Source: Antribacter gilvus | Lineage (GTDB): Bacteria > Actinomycetota > Actinomycetes > Actinomycetales > Cellulomonadaceae | NCBI RefSeq assembly: GCF_003946865.1 | Contig: NZ_QXTH01000017.1 | Span: 1-64,000, forward strand | Length of the DNA stretch: 64,000 nt | Direction: 5' to 3' | Shown here: positions 46,733-58,044 of the stretch, in pieces | Position numbering within the stretch: position 1 is the first letter of the stretch | Layout of the letters: the number at the start of each line of letters is the position of its first letter | Made by a program: the position numbers and the translations under genes | Notes under the pieces: model-generated | Told to the model about the DNA's origin: nothing | Database searches by the model: none | Seen by the model: only the letters and a program-made list of their open reading frames with translations

Positions 46733-49117
46733 CTAGACTGGGAGCTGCGGGCGCTCCGCCGCCTTGGTGCCCGTGATGCGGTGCACGTCGAAGACGCCGT
46801 CGACCTTCCGCACGGCCGCGAGCACCGTCGCGAGGTGCGCCGGCTCGGCCATCTCGAAGACGAACCGCGAGATCGCCAGGCGGTCGCTCGAGGTGGAGAC
46901 GAAGGCCGAGAGGATGTTCACGTGGTTGTCGGACAGCACCCGGGTCACGTCCGACAACAGGCGGGCCCGGTCGAGGGCCTCCACCTGGATCTGGACGAGG
47001 AACATCGTGTTGGCGCCGGTGGTCCAGTCGACCTCGACGAGCCGCTCGGGCTGCTTCCGCAACCCTTCCAGGTTCACGCAGTCCGTGCGGTGCACGCTGA
47101 CGCCCTGGCCCCGGGTCACGAAGCCGACGATCTCGTCCCCCGGCACCGGCGTACAGCACTTCGCGAGCTTGACCCACACGTCGTTGCTGTCCGAACCCTT
47201 GAGGGCCACGCCGGGGTCGCCCGCGCGGACCCGCCGCGTGGGCGTGCCGAAAGCCGGGCGAGCGGCCTCCGCCATGTCCTCCTCGGCGCCGTTCTCGCCA
47301 CCGAGGGCGCGGACCAGCTTCTCCACCACGTTCGCAGCCGAGACCTGCCCCTCGCCCACCGCCGCGTACAGCGCCGACACATCGGGGTAGCGCATCTCGT
47401 CGGCCAGGCCCACGAGGGTCTCGTGCGACATGAGGCGCTGGATCGGCAGGTTCTGCTTGCGCATCGCCTTGGCGATGGCCTCCTTGCCGGTCTCGACGGC
47501 CTCCTCGCGGCGCTCCTTCGTGAACCACTGACGGATCTTGTTCTTGGCCCGCGGGGACTTGACGAACGCTAGCCAGTCGCGCGACGGCCCGGCGGTCTCC
47601 GACTTCGAGGTGAGGATGTCCACCACGTCGCCGTTGTCGAGCGACGAGTCCAGCGGCACGAGGCGCCCGTTGACGCGCGCACCCATGGTGCGGTGGCCCA
47701 CCTCGGTATGCACCGCGTAGGCGAAGTCGACGGGCGTGGCGTCCGCCGGCAGGGCGATGACCTCGCCCTTCGGCGTGAAGACGTAGACCTCGTCGCCGCC
47801 GATCTCGAACCGCAGCGAGTCGAGGAACTCCGCCGGGTCGGCCGTCTCCCGCTGCCAGTCGACGAGCTGGCGCAGCCACGCCATGTCCTGGTTGCGGGGG
47901 TCGTCGTTCTTGGGCGCGCTGCTCCGCGCGCCCTCCTTGTACTTCCAGTGCGCCGCGACGCCGTACTCCGCGCGCCGGTGCATGTCGTGCGTGCGGATCT
48001 GGATCTCGACCGGCTTGCCGCCCGGGCCGATCACCGTCGTGTGCAGCGACTGGTACATGTTGAACTTCGGCATCGCGATGTAGTCCTTGAACCGGCCGGG
48101 GACCGGGTTCCACCGCGCGTGCATGGCGCCGAGCGCCGCGTAGCAGTCGCGCACCGAGTCCACGAGGACGCGCGTGCCGACAAGGTCGTAGATCTCCGCG
48201 AAGTCGTGCCCGCGCACGATCATCTTCTGGTAGATCGAGTAGTAGTGCTTCGGCCGGCCCGTGACCGTCGCCTTGATCTTCGCCGACCGCAGGTCGGACT
48301 CGATCTGCGCCTTGACCACGTCGAGGTACTCGTTGCGGGCGGGCGCGCGCTCGGCCACGAGGTGCACGATCTCGTCGTACACCTTCGGGTAGAGGGCCTG
48401 GAAAGACAGGTCCTCCAGCTCCCACTTGATCGTGTTCATGCCCAGCCGGTGGGCCAGCGGCGCATAGATCTCGATGGTCTCGCGCGCCTTGCGCTCCGCC
48501 GACTTGGAAGGCACGTACTTCCACGTGCGGGCGTTGTGCAGGCGGTCGGCGAGCTTGATCACGAGCACGCGGATGTCGCGCGCCATCGCGACCACCATCT
48601 TGCGGACCGTCTCGGCCTGCGCGGAGTCCCCGTACTTGACCTTGTCCAGCTTCGTCACGCCGTCGACGAGGAGGGTGACCTCGTCGCCGAAGTCGGTCCG
48701 GAGCTGGTCCAGCGAGTACTCGGTGTCCTCCACCGTGTCGTGGAGCAGCGCCGCGGCGATGGTGGTGCCCTCGAAGCCCAGCTCCGCCAGGATCGTGGAG
48801 ACGGCCACCGGGTGGGTGATGTACGGGTCACCGCTCTTGCGCATCTGCCCGCGGTGCGCCTTCTCGGCGATCACGTAGGCGCGCTCGATGAGCGTGACGT
48901 CGGCCTTGGGGTGGTTGGAACGCACGGCCTGCAGGAGCGGCTCGATGGCGGCCGTCGAGGCCCCCGAACCCGTGCCACGCACGCCCAGGCGGACCAGGCG
49001 GTTGCGCACGCGCACGCCAGTCCCGGGGGTGGGCACCGCGGGCGTCTGGCGGCCCTGCGAGCCGGAACTTGGTTCGCCGCCGGACGGCGCGCGCGACACC
49101 GTGGTGTTCTCGGACAT
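46733..49117 (-). CDS. rel: Bifunctional (p)ppGpp synthetase/hydrolase
   Basis: 794 residues. It makes and degrades the stringent-response alarmone. The hydrolase HD domain has His102 ([13 protein letters not shown]) and the full HDTVED motif (126-131). The synthetase shows [29 protein letters not shown] and [16 protein letters not shown]. The TGS, the Cys-rich conserved region ([24 protein letters not shown]) and the C-terminal ACT domain follow. Both activities look intact. The start is ATG at 49117 with AAGGAGG seven bases ahead. The longer reading upstream is antisense to apt. Confidence 0.96.
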   Translation of the reverse strand: MSENTTVSRAPSGGEPSSGSQGRQTPAVPTPGTGVRVRNRLVRLGVRGTGSGASTAAIEPLLQAVRSNHPKADVTLIERAYVIAEKAHRGQMRKSGDPYITHPVAVSTILAELGFEGTTIAAALLHDTVEDTEYSLDQLRTDFGDEVTLLVDGVTKLDKVKYGDSAQAETVRKMVVAMARDIRVLVIKLADRLHNARTWKYVPSKSAERKARETIEIYAPLAHRLGMNTIKWELEDLSFQALYPKVYDEIVHLVAERAPARNEYLDVVKAQIESDLRSAKIKATVTGRPKHYYSIYQKMIVRGHDFAEIYDLVGTRVLVDSVRDCYAALGAMHARWNPVPGRFKDYIAMPKFNMYQSLHTTVIGPGGKPVEIQIRTHDMHRRAEYGVAAHWKYKEGARSSAPKNDDPRNQDMAWLRQLVDWQRETADPAEFLDSLRFEIGGDEVYVFTPKGEVIALPADATPVDFAYAVHTEVGHRTMGARVNGRLVPLDSSLDNGDVVDILTSKSETAGPSRDWLAFVKSPRAKNKIRQWFTKERREEAVETGKEAIAKAMRKQNLPIQRLMSHETLVGLADEMRYPDVSALYAAVGEGQVSAANVVEKLVRALGGENGAEEDMAEAARPAFGTPTRRVRAGDPGVALKGSDSNDVWVKLAKCCTPVPGDEIVGFVTRGQGVSVHRTDCVNLEGLRKQPERLVEVDWTTGANTMFLVQIQVEALDRARLLSDVTRVLSDNHVNILSAFVSTSSDRLAISRFVFEMAEPAHLATVLAAVRKVDGVFDVHRITGTKAAERPQLPV

Positions 49118-49175
49118 TGCGCGCCTCCTTCTGCCTGGGACGACTGCCGGAACGGCAAGTCTAGCCCCGGGACCT

Positions 49176-49757
49176 CTATTCCCCGGACGACTCCACTCGC
49201 AGGAGCGTATCGACGTGGCGCCCGTCCAGCCTGTCGCGGCCACCGAGAGCCGCGAGCTCGAGCAGGAAGGCGAGCCCCACGACCACGCCTCCGCACTGCT
49301 CCACGAGGCGAGCGGCGGCCTCGGCCGTGCCGCCCGTCGCCAGGACGTCGTCCACCAGGAGAACACGCGAGCCGGGGGCGAGTGTTCCCGAGCGCAGCTC
49401 GATCGTCGCGGAGCCGTACTCGAGGTCGTACTCCACCCGCTCGGTGGGCGGCGGGAGCTTGCCGGCCTTGCGCAGCGGCAGGAAACCCACTCCCAGCCGT
49501 ACGGCGAGCGGCGCACCCAGCAGGAAGCCACGGGCCTCCATGCCGGCCACGACGTCGACGCCCTCGGCGGAGGCCAGGCTCGCGAACGCGTCGACCACGT
49601 CGGACAGCGCCGGGCCGTCGGCCAGCAGGGGCGTGATGTCCCGGAACATGATCCCGGGCGTCGGGAAGTCGGGGACGTCGGCGATCAGGGAACGCACCGA
49701 CGCCGCCCTTTCCGGCCCGAGGCCGGAGAGGGCGGCGACTGAGATGTCGTCGGTCAC
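49176..49757 (-). CDS. apt: Adenine phosphoribosyltransferase
   Basis: 193 residues. Makes AMP from adenine and PRPP. The PRPP motif is [14 protein letters not shown] (132-145); also seen are [31 protein letters not shown] and the [12 protein letters not shown] loop. The start is GTG at 49757, ten bases from the secF stop, so it is likely read with secD-secF, as is common in actinobacteria. It is followed by rel, and co-regulation of purine salvage and (p)ppGpp is plausible. Confidence 0.95.
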   Translation of the reverse strand: MTDDISVAALSGLGPERAASVRSLIADVPDFPTPGIMFRDITPLLADGPALSDVVDAFASLASAEGVDVVAGMEARGFLLGAPLAVRLGVGFLPLRKAGKLPPPTERVEYDLEYGSATIELRSGTLAPGSRVLLVDDVLATGGTAEAAARLVEQCGGVVVGLAFLLELAALGGRDRLDGRHVDTLLRVESSGE

Positions 49758-49767
49758 GTACGCGACC

Positions 49768-50862
49768 TCAGCGACGCTTGCGCGGCTGCGCCGCGTGACC
49801 CAGGTGATGACCCGGGACCAGCTGCGCGGAGCCCGCGGCCACCGCGGCGAGGGTCTCGTCGTCGGCACCGCCCTCGACCAGGCCGGCCCGCGCCTGGAGC
49901 ACCTTCTCCGTGTGCTCCGCGATCTTGGGCTCACGGACCCGGAGAGCCACGTCGAGCGGCGTCGCCAGGAAGATCGACGACGCGGCGCCCACCGCGATAC
50001 CCACGAACAGCGAGAGCGAGATGTCGCGCAGCGCGCCCGCGCCCAGCAGGAAACCACCGACGAACAGGATGCCCGCCACCGGGAGCAGCGCCACGACCGA
50101 CGTGTTGATCGAACGCACGAGGGTCTGGTTCACCGCCAGGTTGGCCCGCTCGGCGTACGTGCTGCGCGACTGCTCCAGCACACCCGTCGTGTTCTCTCGC
50201 ACCTTGTCGAAGACCACGACCTTGTCGTACAGCGAGAACCCGAGGATCGTCAGGAAGCCGATGATCGTGGACGGCGTGACCTCCCAGCCGACCGCGGCGT
50301 ACACGCCCGCGGCGATGAGCAGGTCCGCGAGCATCGCGACGATCGCCGCGACCGACATGCGCCACGCGCGGAAGTAGATCGCCATGAAGATCGCCACGGC
50401 GACCACGAACGTGAGCACACCGATCAAGGCACGCTGCGACACGCCCTGGCCCCACGTGGGGCCGATGAACGCGCTGGTGATCTGCTGGGAAGCATCCACG
50501 TCGTAGGCCTCGGCGAGGGCGTCGGCCACCGCGTCGGTCTGCTCCTTCGTGAGCTCCGTGGTCTGGACGCGCACGGCGTCCTGGCCCACGCTCGTCACGC
50601 GTGCCTCGTCACCCGGCACCACCGACTGGACCGCCTCGACGGCGAGGTCCTGGTCCTTGGTCGCGACGCCCGAGACGGTGAACTCCGACCCACCACGGAA
50701 GTCGATGCCGAGGTTCAGACCCTGGAGCACCAGGATGAGGACCGAGGCCACCGCGAGCACACCGGTGACGGCGAACCAGCGGCTGCGCGTCTGGACGATC
50801 GGGTACGACCTGCGTCCCGTGTAGAGGTCGTTGCCCCACTGCGCGAAGCTGCGGCCGGCCAT
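49768..50862 (-). CDS. secF: Protein translocase subunit SecF
   Basis: 364 residues, six transmembrane helices. SecF forms a proton-driven pair with SecD that pulls exported chains outward. Family marks are LNLGIDFRGGSEF in the first outer loop, and GFSLYDKVVVFDKVRENTT with LVRSINTSVVALLPVAGILFVGG in the helix bundle. The C terminus is a long Ala/Gly-rich cytoplasmic tail ending QPRKRR. The ATG shares one base with the secD stop (TGATG). Confidence 0.95.
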   Translation of the reverse strand: MAGRSFAQWGNDLYTGRRSYPIVQTRSRWFAVTGVLAVASVLILVLQGLNLGIDFRGGSEFTVSGVATKDQDLAVEAVQSVVPGDEARVTSVGQDAVRVQTTELTKEQTDAVADALAEAYDVDASQQITSAFIGPTWGQGVSQRALIGVLTFVVAVAIFMAIYFRAWRMSVAAIVAMLADLLIAAGVYAAVGWEVTPSTIIGFLTILGFSLYDKVVVFDKVRENTTGVLEQSRSTYAERANLAVNQTLVRSINTSVVALLPVAGILFVGGFLLGAGALRDISLSLFVGIAVGAASSIFLATPLDVALRVREPKIAEHTEKVLQARAGLVEGGADDETLAAVAAGSAQLVPGHHLGHAAQPRKRR

Positions 50863-52805
50863 CAGTGCTTCTCCTCGTTCTCGTCGACGGGCGCGTCGGC
50901 CTGCACGGCCGCCGCCCGGCGCTCGGCGGCACGCCGCTCCGCGATCGTCATCCTGCGCCCGTCGGTCCCGCCCTGCGGCAGGCCCTGCGGTGCCACCCCG
51001 GCCATGACCGGCTGCGGCACCTCCGCCTCGGCGGGAGCGTCCTCCACCGCGGCGGGCGCGGTGGCTGTGGCTGTGGCGGGGGCGCCTGTGGCGACCCGGC
51101 CGGCACCGACGTACCGGGGACCGGCCACCTGGAGGCGGTCGGGCGAGAGGCCCGACGCCCGGTGTCCGTCGCGGAAGAACTTCACCTTGGAGATGAGCTC
51201 CATCACCGGGTGCGTGAACCAGAACACGACCATGACGTCGATGATGGTGGTCAGGCCCAGCGTGAACGCGAAGCCCTGCACACCGCCGACCGTCATGTAG
51301 TACAGGATCACGGCGGAGAGCAGGTTGACGCCCTTGGCCGCGAGGACGGTGCGGCGAGCACGGTCCCAGCCGCGCTCCACGGCGACCCGCAGGGTGCGGC
51401 CGTCGCGGAGCTCGTCACGGATACGTTCGAAGTACACGATGAACGAGTCCGCCGTGAAGCCGATCGCCACGATCAGGCCCGCGACGCCCGGCAGGGACAG
51501 GCGGTAGCCCATGCCCCACGAGAGCAGCGCGATGACGACGTACGTCATGACACCGGCGACCACGAGCGACGACACGGTCAGCAGACCGAGCGTGCGGTAC
51601 TGGAACATCGAGTACACGACGACCAGCAGCAGGCCGATGAGGCCGGCGAAGAGGCCGCGCTGCAGCTGCTCCGAACCGAGCGTCGCCGAGATCTGCTCCT
51701 GGCTCTGCACCTCGAACGTGAGCGGCAGCGAGCCGAAGCTCAGCTGGTTGGCCAGCGTCGCGGCGCTCTCCTGGGTGAACGACCCGGAGATCTCCGCGCG
51801 ACCGTCGTTGATGATGACGCCCGGCGCCAGCGAGGGCGCGGACACGACAAGGCCGTCGAGCGTGATCGCGAACTGGTTGCGGGGGCTCTCGAGCCCCTGG
51901 AGGCGGGTGGTCGTCTCGGCGAACTGCTCGGTGCCCTCGCCGTTGAACTGCAGGTTGACGGCCCACTCGCCGGTGACCGTGCCGTTCGCGCCCGTCTGCA
52001 GGCCCGAGCTCGCGTTGGTCAGGTCGGTCCCGGCCACCTCGACGGGTCCGAGGATGTACTTCAGGGCACCGTCCTGCTGGCAGGTCACGAGCACCTTCGT
52101 CGGGTCGTCACCGCCGCCGCCCTTGAGGTTCTCCGGGTCGGTGCAGTCGAGAGCCGCGAACTGCTCCTGCACGGCAGGCGTGATCTGGGCGAGGTCGCTG
52201 GGGTCCGTCGCGGTGACGGCCTCCTCCTCGGCCGGGGCGCTGGGCTCCGCCGAGGGCGAGGCGCTCGCGTCAGGAGCCGGGCTCGCGACCGCGGCGTCGT
52301 CGGACGGGGCCGCGCTCGCGTCTGCGGACGGGGCCGCGCTGGGGTCGGCCGACGCGCTGGCTGACGGCTCCGGTGCCGCCATCCCCACGTCGTACGTCAG
52401 CACGGGCCGGAACTTCATCTGCGCGGCTTTGCTGATGAGCGCGATCGTGTCGTCGTCCACCTCGCCGGCGATGCCGACGACGATGTTCTCGCCACCCTGG
52501 CTCGCGATCTCGGACTCGGAGACGCCCGAGGAGTCGATGCGCTGGCGGATGACGTTGATCGCCTCGTCCAGGGCCTCGTCGGTCACCTCGGAGCCGTCGG
52601 TCGTGACCGGCCGCAGGATGACCTGGGTACCGCCCTGGAGGTCGAGCGCCAGGCCGGGGGCCAGGCTCGCGCCGTCAGGATTCTCGCTCGAGCGTGGGTC
52701 GAGCTGCGCGCCGGCAAGGAGCGCGCCGAGGGGCAGCAGGATCGTCAGGACCGTCATGAGGACGATCGTGCGAACCGGCCGCGAGCGCCGGGTAGGAGTC
52801 GCCAA
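50862..52805 (-). CDS. secD: Protein translocase subunit SecD, with Ala/Ser/Pro linker in the outer domain
   Basis: 647 residues. One helix (about 13-34) is followed by a large outer domain with LDLQGGTQVILRPV, then five helices with VGYRLSLPGVAGLIVAIGF-type sequence (MGYRLSLPGVAGL) and DSFIVYFERIRDELRDG. The outer domain is split by about 50 residues of Ser/Ala/Asp/Pro repeats (near 139-190). The C-terminal tail has AERRAAERRAA. The start is taken as TTG at 52805, because a GTG at 52886 would put a strong hairpin inside the gene. Either is possible. Confidence 0.92.
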   Translation of the reverse strand: MATPTRRSRPVRTIVLMTVLTILLPLGALLAGAQLDPRSSENPDGASLAPGLALDLQGGTQVILRPVTTDGSEVTDEALDEAINVIRQRIDSSGVSESEIASQGGENIVVGIAGEVDDDTIALISKAAQMKFRPVLTYDVGMAAPEPSASASADPSAAPSADASAAPSDDAAVASPAPDASASPSAEPSAPAEEEAVTATDPSDLAQITPAVQEQFAALDCTDPENLKGGGGDDPTKVLVTCQQDGALKYILGPVEVAGTDLTNASSGLQTGANGTVTGEWAVNLQFNGEGTEQFAETTTRLQGLESPRNQFAITLDGLVVSAPSLAPGVIINDGRAEISGSFTQESAATLANQLSFGSLPLTFEVQSQEQISATLGSEQLQRGLFAGLIGLLLVVVYSMFQYRTLGLLTVSSLVVAGVMTYVVIALLSWGMGYRLSLPGVAGLIVAIGFTADSFIVYFERIRDELRDGRTLRVAVERGWDRARRTVLAAKGVNLLSAVILYYMTVGGVQGFAFTLGLTTIIDVMVVFWFTHPVMELISKVKFFRDGHRASGLSPDRLQVAGPRYVGAGRVATGAPATATATAPAAVEDAPAEAEVPQPVMAGVAPQGLPQGGTDGRRMTIAERRAAERRAAAVQADAPVDENEEKH

Positions 52806-52849
52806 CTTCTGTCTCTTCTCGTGTGCGCGCCGCGAGCAGCGCGGGTTCG

Positions 52850-52877
52850 GCACCGGCCGGGTAGCCCCGGCCGGTGC
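52850..52877 (-). terminator. Strong hairpin between yajC and secD
   Basis: GCACCGGCCGGG and CCCGGCCGGTGC pair perfectly over twelve bases around a four-base loop, six bases past the yajC stop. It could end yajC transcripts or reduce read-through into secD. There is no T-tract. Confidence 0.6.
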
Positions 52878-52882
52878 GGTCG

Positions 52883-53347
52883 TCACTTGCCGTCGGTGTC
52901 GCCGTCCCGGCGCGCCTTCGGGTCCCGAGGAGCGTCGTCGAGGCCGGACAGGTCGTCCGGGACGTCGATCACGTCGGGGGCGATGTTACTTGCCGTTCCT
53001 GGCTTCTCTGTGACGGATCCGTCATCTGCGGTGCTGCCGTCCTCGTCGTCGGCCTCCGCGTCGTCGTCCTCGGCGGGCGTCGCGTAGCGCGCGGGACGCT
53101 CGTTGACGGCGCCCAGGACCCACTCGGTCCGGGTCCCCGACTCGGACTCGATGGTGACGATCTCGGTCTCGGCGTCGACGCTCACGACCCGGCCGATCAT
53201 GCCGGAGGCCGTCATGATCTCCTTGCCCGGCTCGAGGCTCGCGCGGAACGTCTGCGCGGCACGCTGCTGCTTGCGCGTGCGCGAGGACATGAAGAACATC
53301 GCGCCCGCGAGCAGGACGATGAGGATGAGAAATGTCGGGTCGCCCAC
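52883..53347 (-). CDS. yajC: Preprotein translocase subunit YajC
   Basis: 154 residues. One N-terminal helix (FLILIVLLAGAMFFMSS) precedes RTRKQQRAAQTFRASLEPGKEIMTASGMIGRVVSVD, the YajC core. A long acidic C-terminal tail (EDDDAEADDED) follows. It assists SecDF in the membrane. The start at GTG 53347 keeps the helix at the very N terminus with AGGA upstream. A longer reading (to 53386) adds 13 residues without a ribosome site. Confidence 0.93.
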   Translation of the reverse strand: MGDPTFLILIVLLAGAMFFMSSRTRKQQRAAQTFRASLEPGKEIMTASGMIGRVVSVDAETEIVTIESESGTRTEWVLGAVNERPARYATPAEDDDAEADDEDGSTADDGSVTEKPGTASNIAPDVIDVPDDLSGLDDAPRDPKARRDGDTDGK

Positions 53348-53415
53348 GATGGCAGGTCCTGTTCGGTCGGGAGTGGGAACCACCACAGTCTAGGTCGGCC
53401 GGAGGGTCCTGTGGG

Positions 53416-54706
<1,291 letters not shown>

Positions 54707-54714
<8 letters not shown>

Positions 54715-55327
54715 GACGGCCTCCCAGCGTCCGGAGCGCGTCGCGCAGCGTGACGGCCACGTCGGCCTCGGCCACCACGTCCGTGCCCGCTTCCGCGAGG
54801 ACCTTCGCGACGGCGTCCTCCGCCGCCTTCGGCTGCCAGCCGAGGCCGGTCAGCGCCTCGACCACCTGCGCGGTCCGGTCGTCGGCGACGGGCGCGGCCG
54901 GGGCGTGCGAGCCGCCGCCGGGCAGCGGAGCGCCCAGGCGGTCGCCGAGCTCGAGAACGATGCGCTGGGCGCCCTTCTTGCCGATGCCCGGGACGCGCAT
55001 CAGTGCGGCCAGGTCCTCGCCGGCGACGGCGCGGCGCAGCGCGTCGGGAGTGTGCACCGCGAGCATCGCGAGGGCGAGGCGCGGGCCGACGCCGCTGACC
55101 GACTGGACCGCCTCGAAGACGTCGCGCTCGTCGGCGTCGCCGAAGCCGAACAGCGTCATCGAGTCCTCGCGCACCACGAGGGAGGTGGCCACGCGGGCCT
55201 GCTCCCCCACGCGCAGCGCTGCCAGCGTGCTGGGTGTGGCGTGGACCAGGTAGCCGACGCCGCCCACCTCCACGACCGCTCGGTCCAGCCCTACGTGCTG
55301 CACCGAACCCGTGAGCGAGGCGATCAC
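54707..55327 (-). CDS. ruvA: Holliday junction branch migration subunit RuvA
   Basis: 206 residues. RuvA holds the four-way junction for RuvB. It starts [23 protein letters not shown]. The two helix-hairpin-helix motifs are [16 protein letters not shown] and [19 protein letters not shown]. The C-terminal UBA-like domain has [23 protein letters not shown]. The start is GTG at 55327. A LexA-like box lies 20 bases upstream, and ruvB overlaps the 3' end, so ruvAB should respond to DNA damage. Confidence 0.96.
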
Positions 55328-55346
55328 CGGCGCCCCCCTTCCTCGA

Positions 55347-55362
55347 TCGAACGTCCGTGCGA
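55347..55362 (-). promoter_or_regulatory. LexA-type SOS box upstream of ruvAB
   Basis: TCGAACGTCCGTGCGA matches TCGAAC-N4-GTTCGA at all but one fixed base. It lies 20-35 bases before the ruvA start, within the 138-base ruvC-ruvA spacer. SOS control of ruv genes is known in several bacteria. Confidence 0.7.
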
Positions 55363-55414
55363 TCCTAACAACGCGGGCCGACGTCGGAGCGCACCCGCGT
55401 GCACCGGCGTGCCG

Positions 55415-55467
55415 CGAGCGGTGGCCGGGTCCCGAGCGGTGGCCGGGTCCCGAGCGGTGGCCGGGTC
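55415..55467. repeat. 18-bp tandem repeat, three copies, in the ruvC-ruvA spacer
   Basis: CGAGCGGTGGCCGGGTCC is repeated at 55415, 55433 and 55451; the last copy runs into the ruvC stop. It is too short and gap-free for CRISPR, and looks like slippage. Confidence 0.85.
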
Positions 55468-56032
55468 AGCGGCGCGGGCGCTGCTTCGCCGCGTGCTCCG
55501 CGGCCGCCCAGGCACGCTGGGCCGACGTCATCTCGTGCCGGTCGCCGCCCTGGAGGGCGCCGGCGGGCCGCCAGAGGTGGCAGACGGCGAGCGCCAGGGC
55601 GTCGGCGGCGTCGGCGGGCTTGGGCAGCTCCGCCAGGCCGAGGATGCGCGCGACCATGCGCTGCACCTGCTCCTTGTCGGCCCGGCCGGAGCCCGTGACG
55701 GCAGCCTTGACCTCGCTCGGCGTGTGCAGCGCCACGGGGACGCCCCGCCGCGCGGCAGCGACCATGGCCAGGCCCGCCACCTGGGCGGTGCCGGTCACGG
55801 TGGCGACGTTGTGCTGGGCGAACACGCGCTCCACGGCCACGACGTCGGGGACGTGCTCGTCCATCCAGGCGTCCAGTCGCTCGGCGAGGTGCAGGAGGCG
55901 CAGGTCCACCGACAGGTCGGTCGAGGACCTGATGACGCCCACGGCCACCATCGAGGCGCGCCGGCCGGGGAGCGAGTCCACCACGCCGACTCCGCACCTG
56001 GTCAGGCCAGGATCCACCCCGAGGACGCGCAC
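55466..56032 (-). CDS. ruvC: Holliday junction resolvase RuvC
   Basis: 188 residues. The endonuclease cleaves junctions held by RuvAB. The catalytic acidic residues are Asp7 ([10 protein letters not shown]), Glu68 (VAVERVF), Asp141 and Asp144 ([14 protein letters not shown]). [19 protein letters not shown] is the typical lysine region. The start is ATG at 56032. A C-terminal Ala/Arg-rich tail of about 30 residues follows the core. A hairpin at 56084 separates it from yebC. Confidence 0.96.
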   Translation of the reverse strand: MRVLGVDPGLTRCGVGVVDSLPGRRASMVAVGVIRSSTDLSVDLRLLHLAERLDAWMDEHVPDVVAVERVFAQHNVATVTGTAQVAGLAMVAAARRGVPVALHTPSEVKAAVTGSGRADKEQVQRMVARILGLAELPKPADAADALALAVCHLWRPAGALQGGDRHEMTSAQRAWAAAEHAAKQRPRR

Positions 56033-56083
56033 GCCCTCACCCTCTCACGGGCGAGGGCGTGCTCCGGCGTCACGCGCCGGGGA

Positions 56084-56102
56084 GGCTCCGGTGACCGGGG
56101 CC
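56084..56102 (-). terminator. Hairpin terminator after yebC
   Basis: GGCTCCGG and CCGGGGCC form an eight-pair stem (one wobble) with a three-base loop, two bases past the yebC stop. A second stem (CCGGCG/CGCCGG near 56063-56080) follows. Confidence 0.6.
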
Positions 56103-56103
56103 T

Positions 56104-56862
56104 TCAGTCTTCTTCCAGGGCTGCCATGACCTCGTCGGACGCGTCGAAGTTCGCGTACACGCTCTGCACGTCGTCGCTGTCCTCGAGGGCGTCGATGAGG
56201 CGCATGATCTTGCGGGCGCCCTCGACGTCGAGCTCCACCTGCATCGACGGGTGGAACACCACGTCGGCGGAGTCGTAGTCGATCCCGGCGTCCTGCAGCG
56301 CGGTGCGCACCGGCACGAGGTCGGTGGCCTCGCTGAGGATCTCGAAGCCCTCGCCGAGGTCCGTGATCTCCTCCGCGCCGGCGTCGAGCGCGGCGAGCAT
56401 GACGTCGTCCTCGCTGACGCCGTCCGTCTTCGGGACCACGATGAGGCCCTTGCGCGAGAACAGGTACGACACGGAACCCGGGTCGGCGAGGTTGCCGCCG
56501 TTGCGCGAGAACGCGAGGCGGACCTCCGAGGCCGCGCGGTTCTTGTTGTCGGTGAGGCACTCGACCAGGACGGCCACACCGTTGGGCCCGTAGCCCTCGT
56601 ACATGATCGTCTGGTAGTCCGCGCCACCGGCCTCGGCGCCGGAGCCGCGCTTGACCGCGCGGTCGATGTTGTCGTTCGGGACCGACGACTTCTTCGCCTT
56701 CTGGACCGCGTCGAACAGCGTCGGGTTGCCGGCGAGGTCACCGCCACCGGTGCGCGCGGCAACCTCGATGTTCTTGATCAGCTTCGCGAAGAGCTTGCCA
56801 CGCTTGGCGTCGATCGCGGCCTTCTTGTGTTTGGTCGTGGCCCACTTTGAGTGCCCTGACAT
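56104..56862 (-). CDS. YebC/PmpR-family protein
   Basis: 252 residues, the usual length. [23 protein letters not shown] is the near-invariant N terminus; [18 protein letters not shown] and [16 protein letters not shown] follow. Members act as transcription regulators or, by recent work on homologues, help ribosomes through proline-rich stretches. The sequence alone does not decide. The start is ATG at 56862, nine bases after pdxT. The yebC-ruvC order is conserved. Confidence 0.95.
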   Translation of the reverse strand: MSGHSKWATTKHKKAAIDAKRGKLFAKLIKNIEVAARTGGGDLAGNPTLFDAVQKAKKSSVPNDNIDRAVKRGSGAEAGGADYQTIMYEGYGPNGVAVLVECLTDNKNRAASEVRLAFSRNGGNLADPGSVSYLFSRKGLIVVPKTDGVSEDDVMLAALDAGAEEITDLGEGFEILSEATDLVPVRTALQDAGIDYDSADVVFHPSMQVELDVEGARKIMRLIDALEDSDDVQSVYANFDASDEVMAALEED

Positions 56863-56871
56863 GACCCTGAG

Positions 56872-57507
56872 TCAATCCCTTCGCGATGCTTCGATGATCT
56901 GGACGAACCGCCCGTGCACGCGCGCGTCACCTGTGATCTCCGGGTGGAAGGCGGTGGCGAGCAGCGATCCCTGTCGTGCTGCGACGATCCTACCGGCGGC
57001 CGCCACCGGACGGCCTTGGGTGTCGGTCGCGGGGATGCGGGCCAGCACCTCGACCTCCGGTCCGGCCTCCTCGATCCAGGGGGCGCGGATGAAGGCGGTC
57101 CGCACAGGGCCGCCCTCGATCCCCGCCATCTCGAGGTCCGTCTCGAACGAGTCGACCTGGCGTCCGAACGCGTTGCGGCGCACCACGACGTCCATCCCGC
57201 CCACCGTCCGCTGGCCGTCGATCCCGTCGAGGATGCGGTCCGCGAGCAGGATCATCCCCGCGCACGACCCGTACACCGGCAGCCCGGACTTCACGGCGGC
57301 CCGCAGGGGCTCGGCCAGCCCGAAGATGTGCAGCAGCTTGTCGATGGTGGTGGACTCGCCGCCCGGGAGGACCAGGCCGTCCACCGCCTCCAGCTCCGCG
57401 AGGCGGCGCACGGGCACAGCCCGGGCCCCCACGGCCTCCAGGGCGGCGACGTGCTCACGGACGTCGCCCTGCAGGGCGAGGACTCCGACGGTAAGGGGTG
57501 CGGTCAC
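56872..57507 (-). CDS. pdxT: Pyridoxal 5'-phosphate synthase glutaminase subunit
   Basis: 211 residues. It releases ammonia from glutamine for PdxS. Class I amidotransferase marks: [15 protein letters not shown], the nucleophile Cys82 in [12 protein letters not shown], and the His188/Glu190 pair in TAFHPE. The start is GTG at 57507. It lies just upstream of yebC as usual, but pdxS, normally next to it on the 5' side, is absent. The SipW operon stands in that place, and no pdxS is seen elsewhere in the window. Confidence 0.95.
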   Translation of the reverse strand: MTAPLTVGVLALQGDVREHVAALEAVGARAVPVRRLAELEAVDGLVLPGGESTTIDKLLHIFGLAEPLRAAVKSGLPVYGSCAGMILLADRILDGIDGQRTVGGMDVVVRRNAFGRQVDSFETDLEMAGIEGGPVRTAFIRAPWIEEAGPEVEVLARIPATDTQGRPVAAAGRIVAARQGSLLATAFHPEITGDARVHGRFVQIIEASRRD

Positions 57508-57552
57508 GACCGTCCATCCTACGTCCGGTCGGGGGCGCCCCGGCGCGAGGGC

Positions 57553-58044
57553 TCAGGAGACGCACTCCAGCGTCAGACCGGGCGGGAACACCGAGACGCC
57601 GCCCTGGACCCGGCGGGTCGACGTCGGCCCCGTCCAGCTGGTCCCTGGCAGGAAAGGGGTCACGACGATGGTGTACGTCCCGCCCAGCAGGCTGCCGAGC
57701 ACCTGGGTGATGAGCCCTTGGTCGATCACCACGGAGCGCGTGCTCCCGTTGTCGGTGACCGGGGCCGGCCGACCGTTGAACGTGGCGCGGTAGTCCAGCA
57801 CCGCGGGTGACGTCACCTCGGACCACGTCACGGCCGCGGTCTCGAAGAGCTGGCCGTCCGTGTCCGTGCAGGTCGTGGCCGGCGCCTGGATGGTCCACGC
57901 GCTCACGGTGGCCGTGTCCGTCACCGAGTCCGACCACCACGCGTGGGCCGTGGGCGCCGCCCGGAGATCCGTGACGGCGAGCAGGCCCACGCTGAAGGCG
58001 ACCAGGCTCGCGAGCAGGGCGCGTGCGGTCTCCCCGCGCGTCAC
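57553..58044 (-). CDS. Secreted protein of the SipW operon (last gene)
   Basis: 163 residues. An N-terminal hydrophobic helix (ALLASLVAFSVGLLAV) ends in an Ala-rich stretch with APTAHAWWSDSVTDTATV, like the cleavage area of SipW-type substrates. The rest is a small beta-rich domain with two cysteines (TTCTDTD and LTLECVS). The start is GTG at 58044 in a GTGA overlap with the gene upstream. It would be a minor component or assembly partner of the surface structure. I recognise no named family. Confidence 0.65.
   Translation of the reverse strand: MTRGETARALLASLVAFSVGLLAVTDLRAAPTAHAWWSDSVTDTATVSAWTIQAPATTCTDTDGQLFETAAVTWSEVTSPAVLDYRATFNGRPAPVTDNGSTRSVVIDQGLITQVLGSLLGGTYTIVVTPFLPGTSWTGPTSTRRVQGGVSVFPPGLTLECVS

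Noticed and set aside
46725-46736. Palindrome CTAGA-CA-TCTAG over the rel stop codon
   Set aside because: Too short and weak for a terminator, with no linked regulator.
55415-55467. Short direct repeats as a CRISPR array
   Set aside because: The repeats are back to back with no spacers and no cas gene is present.
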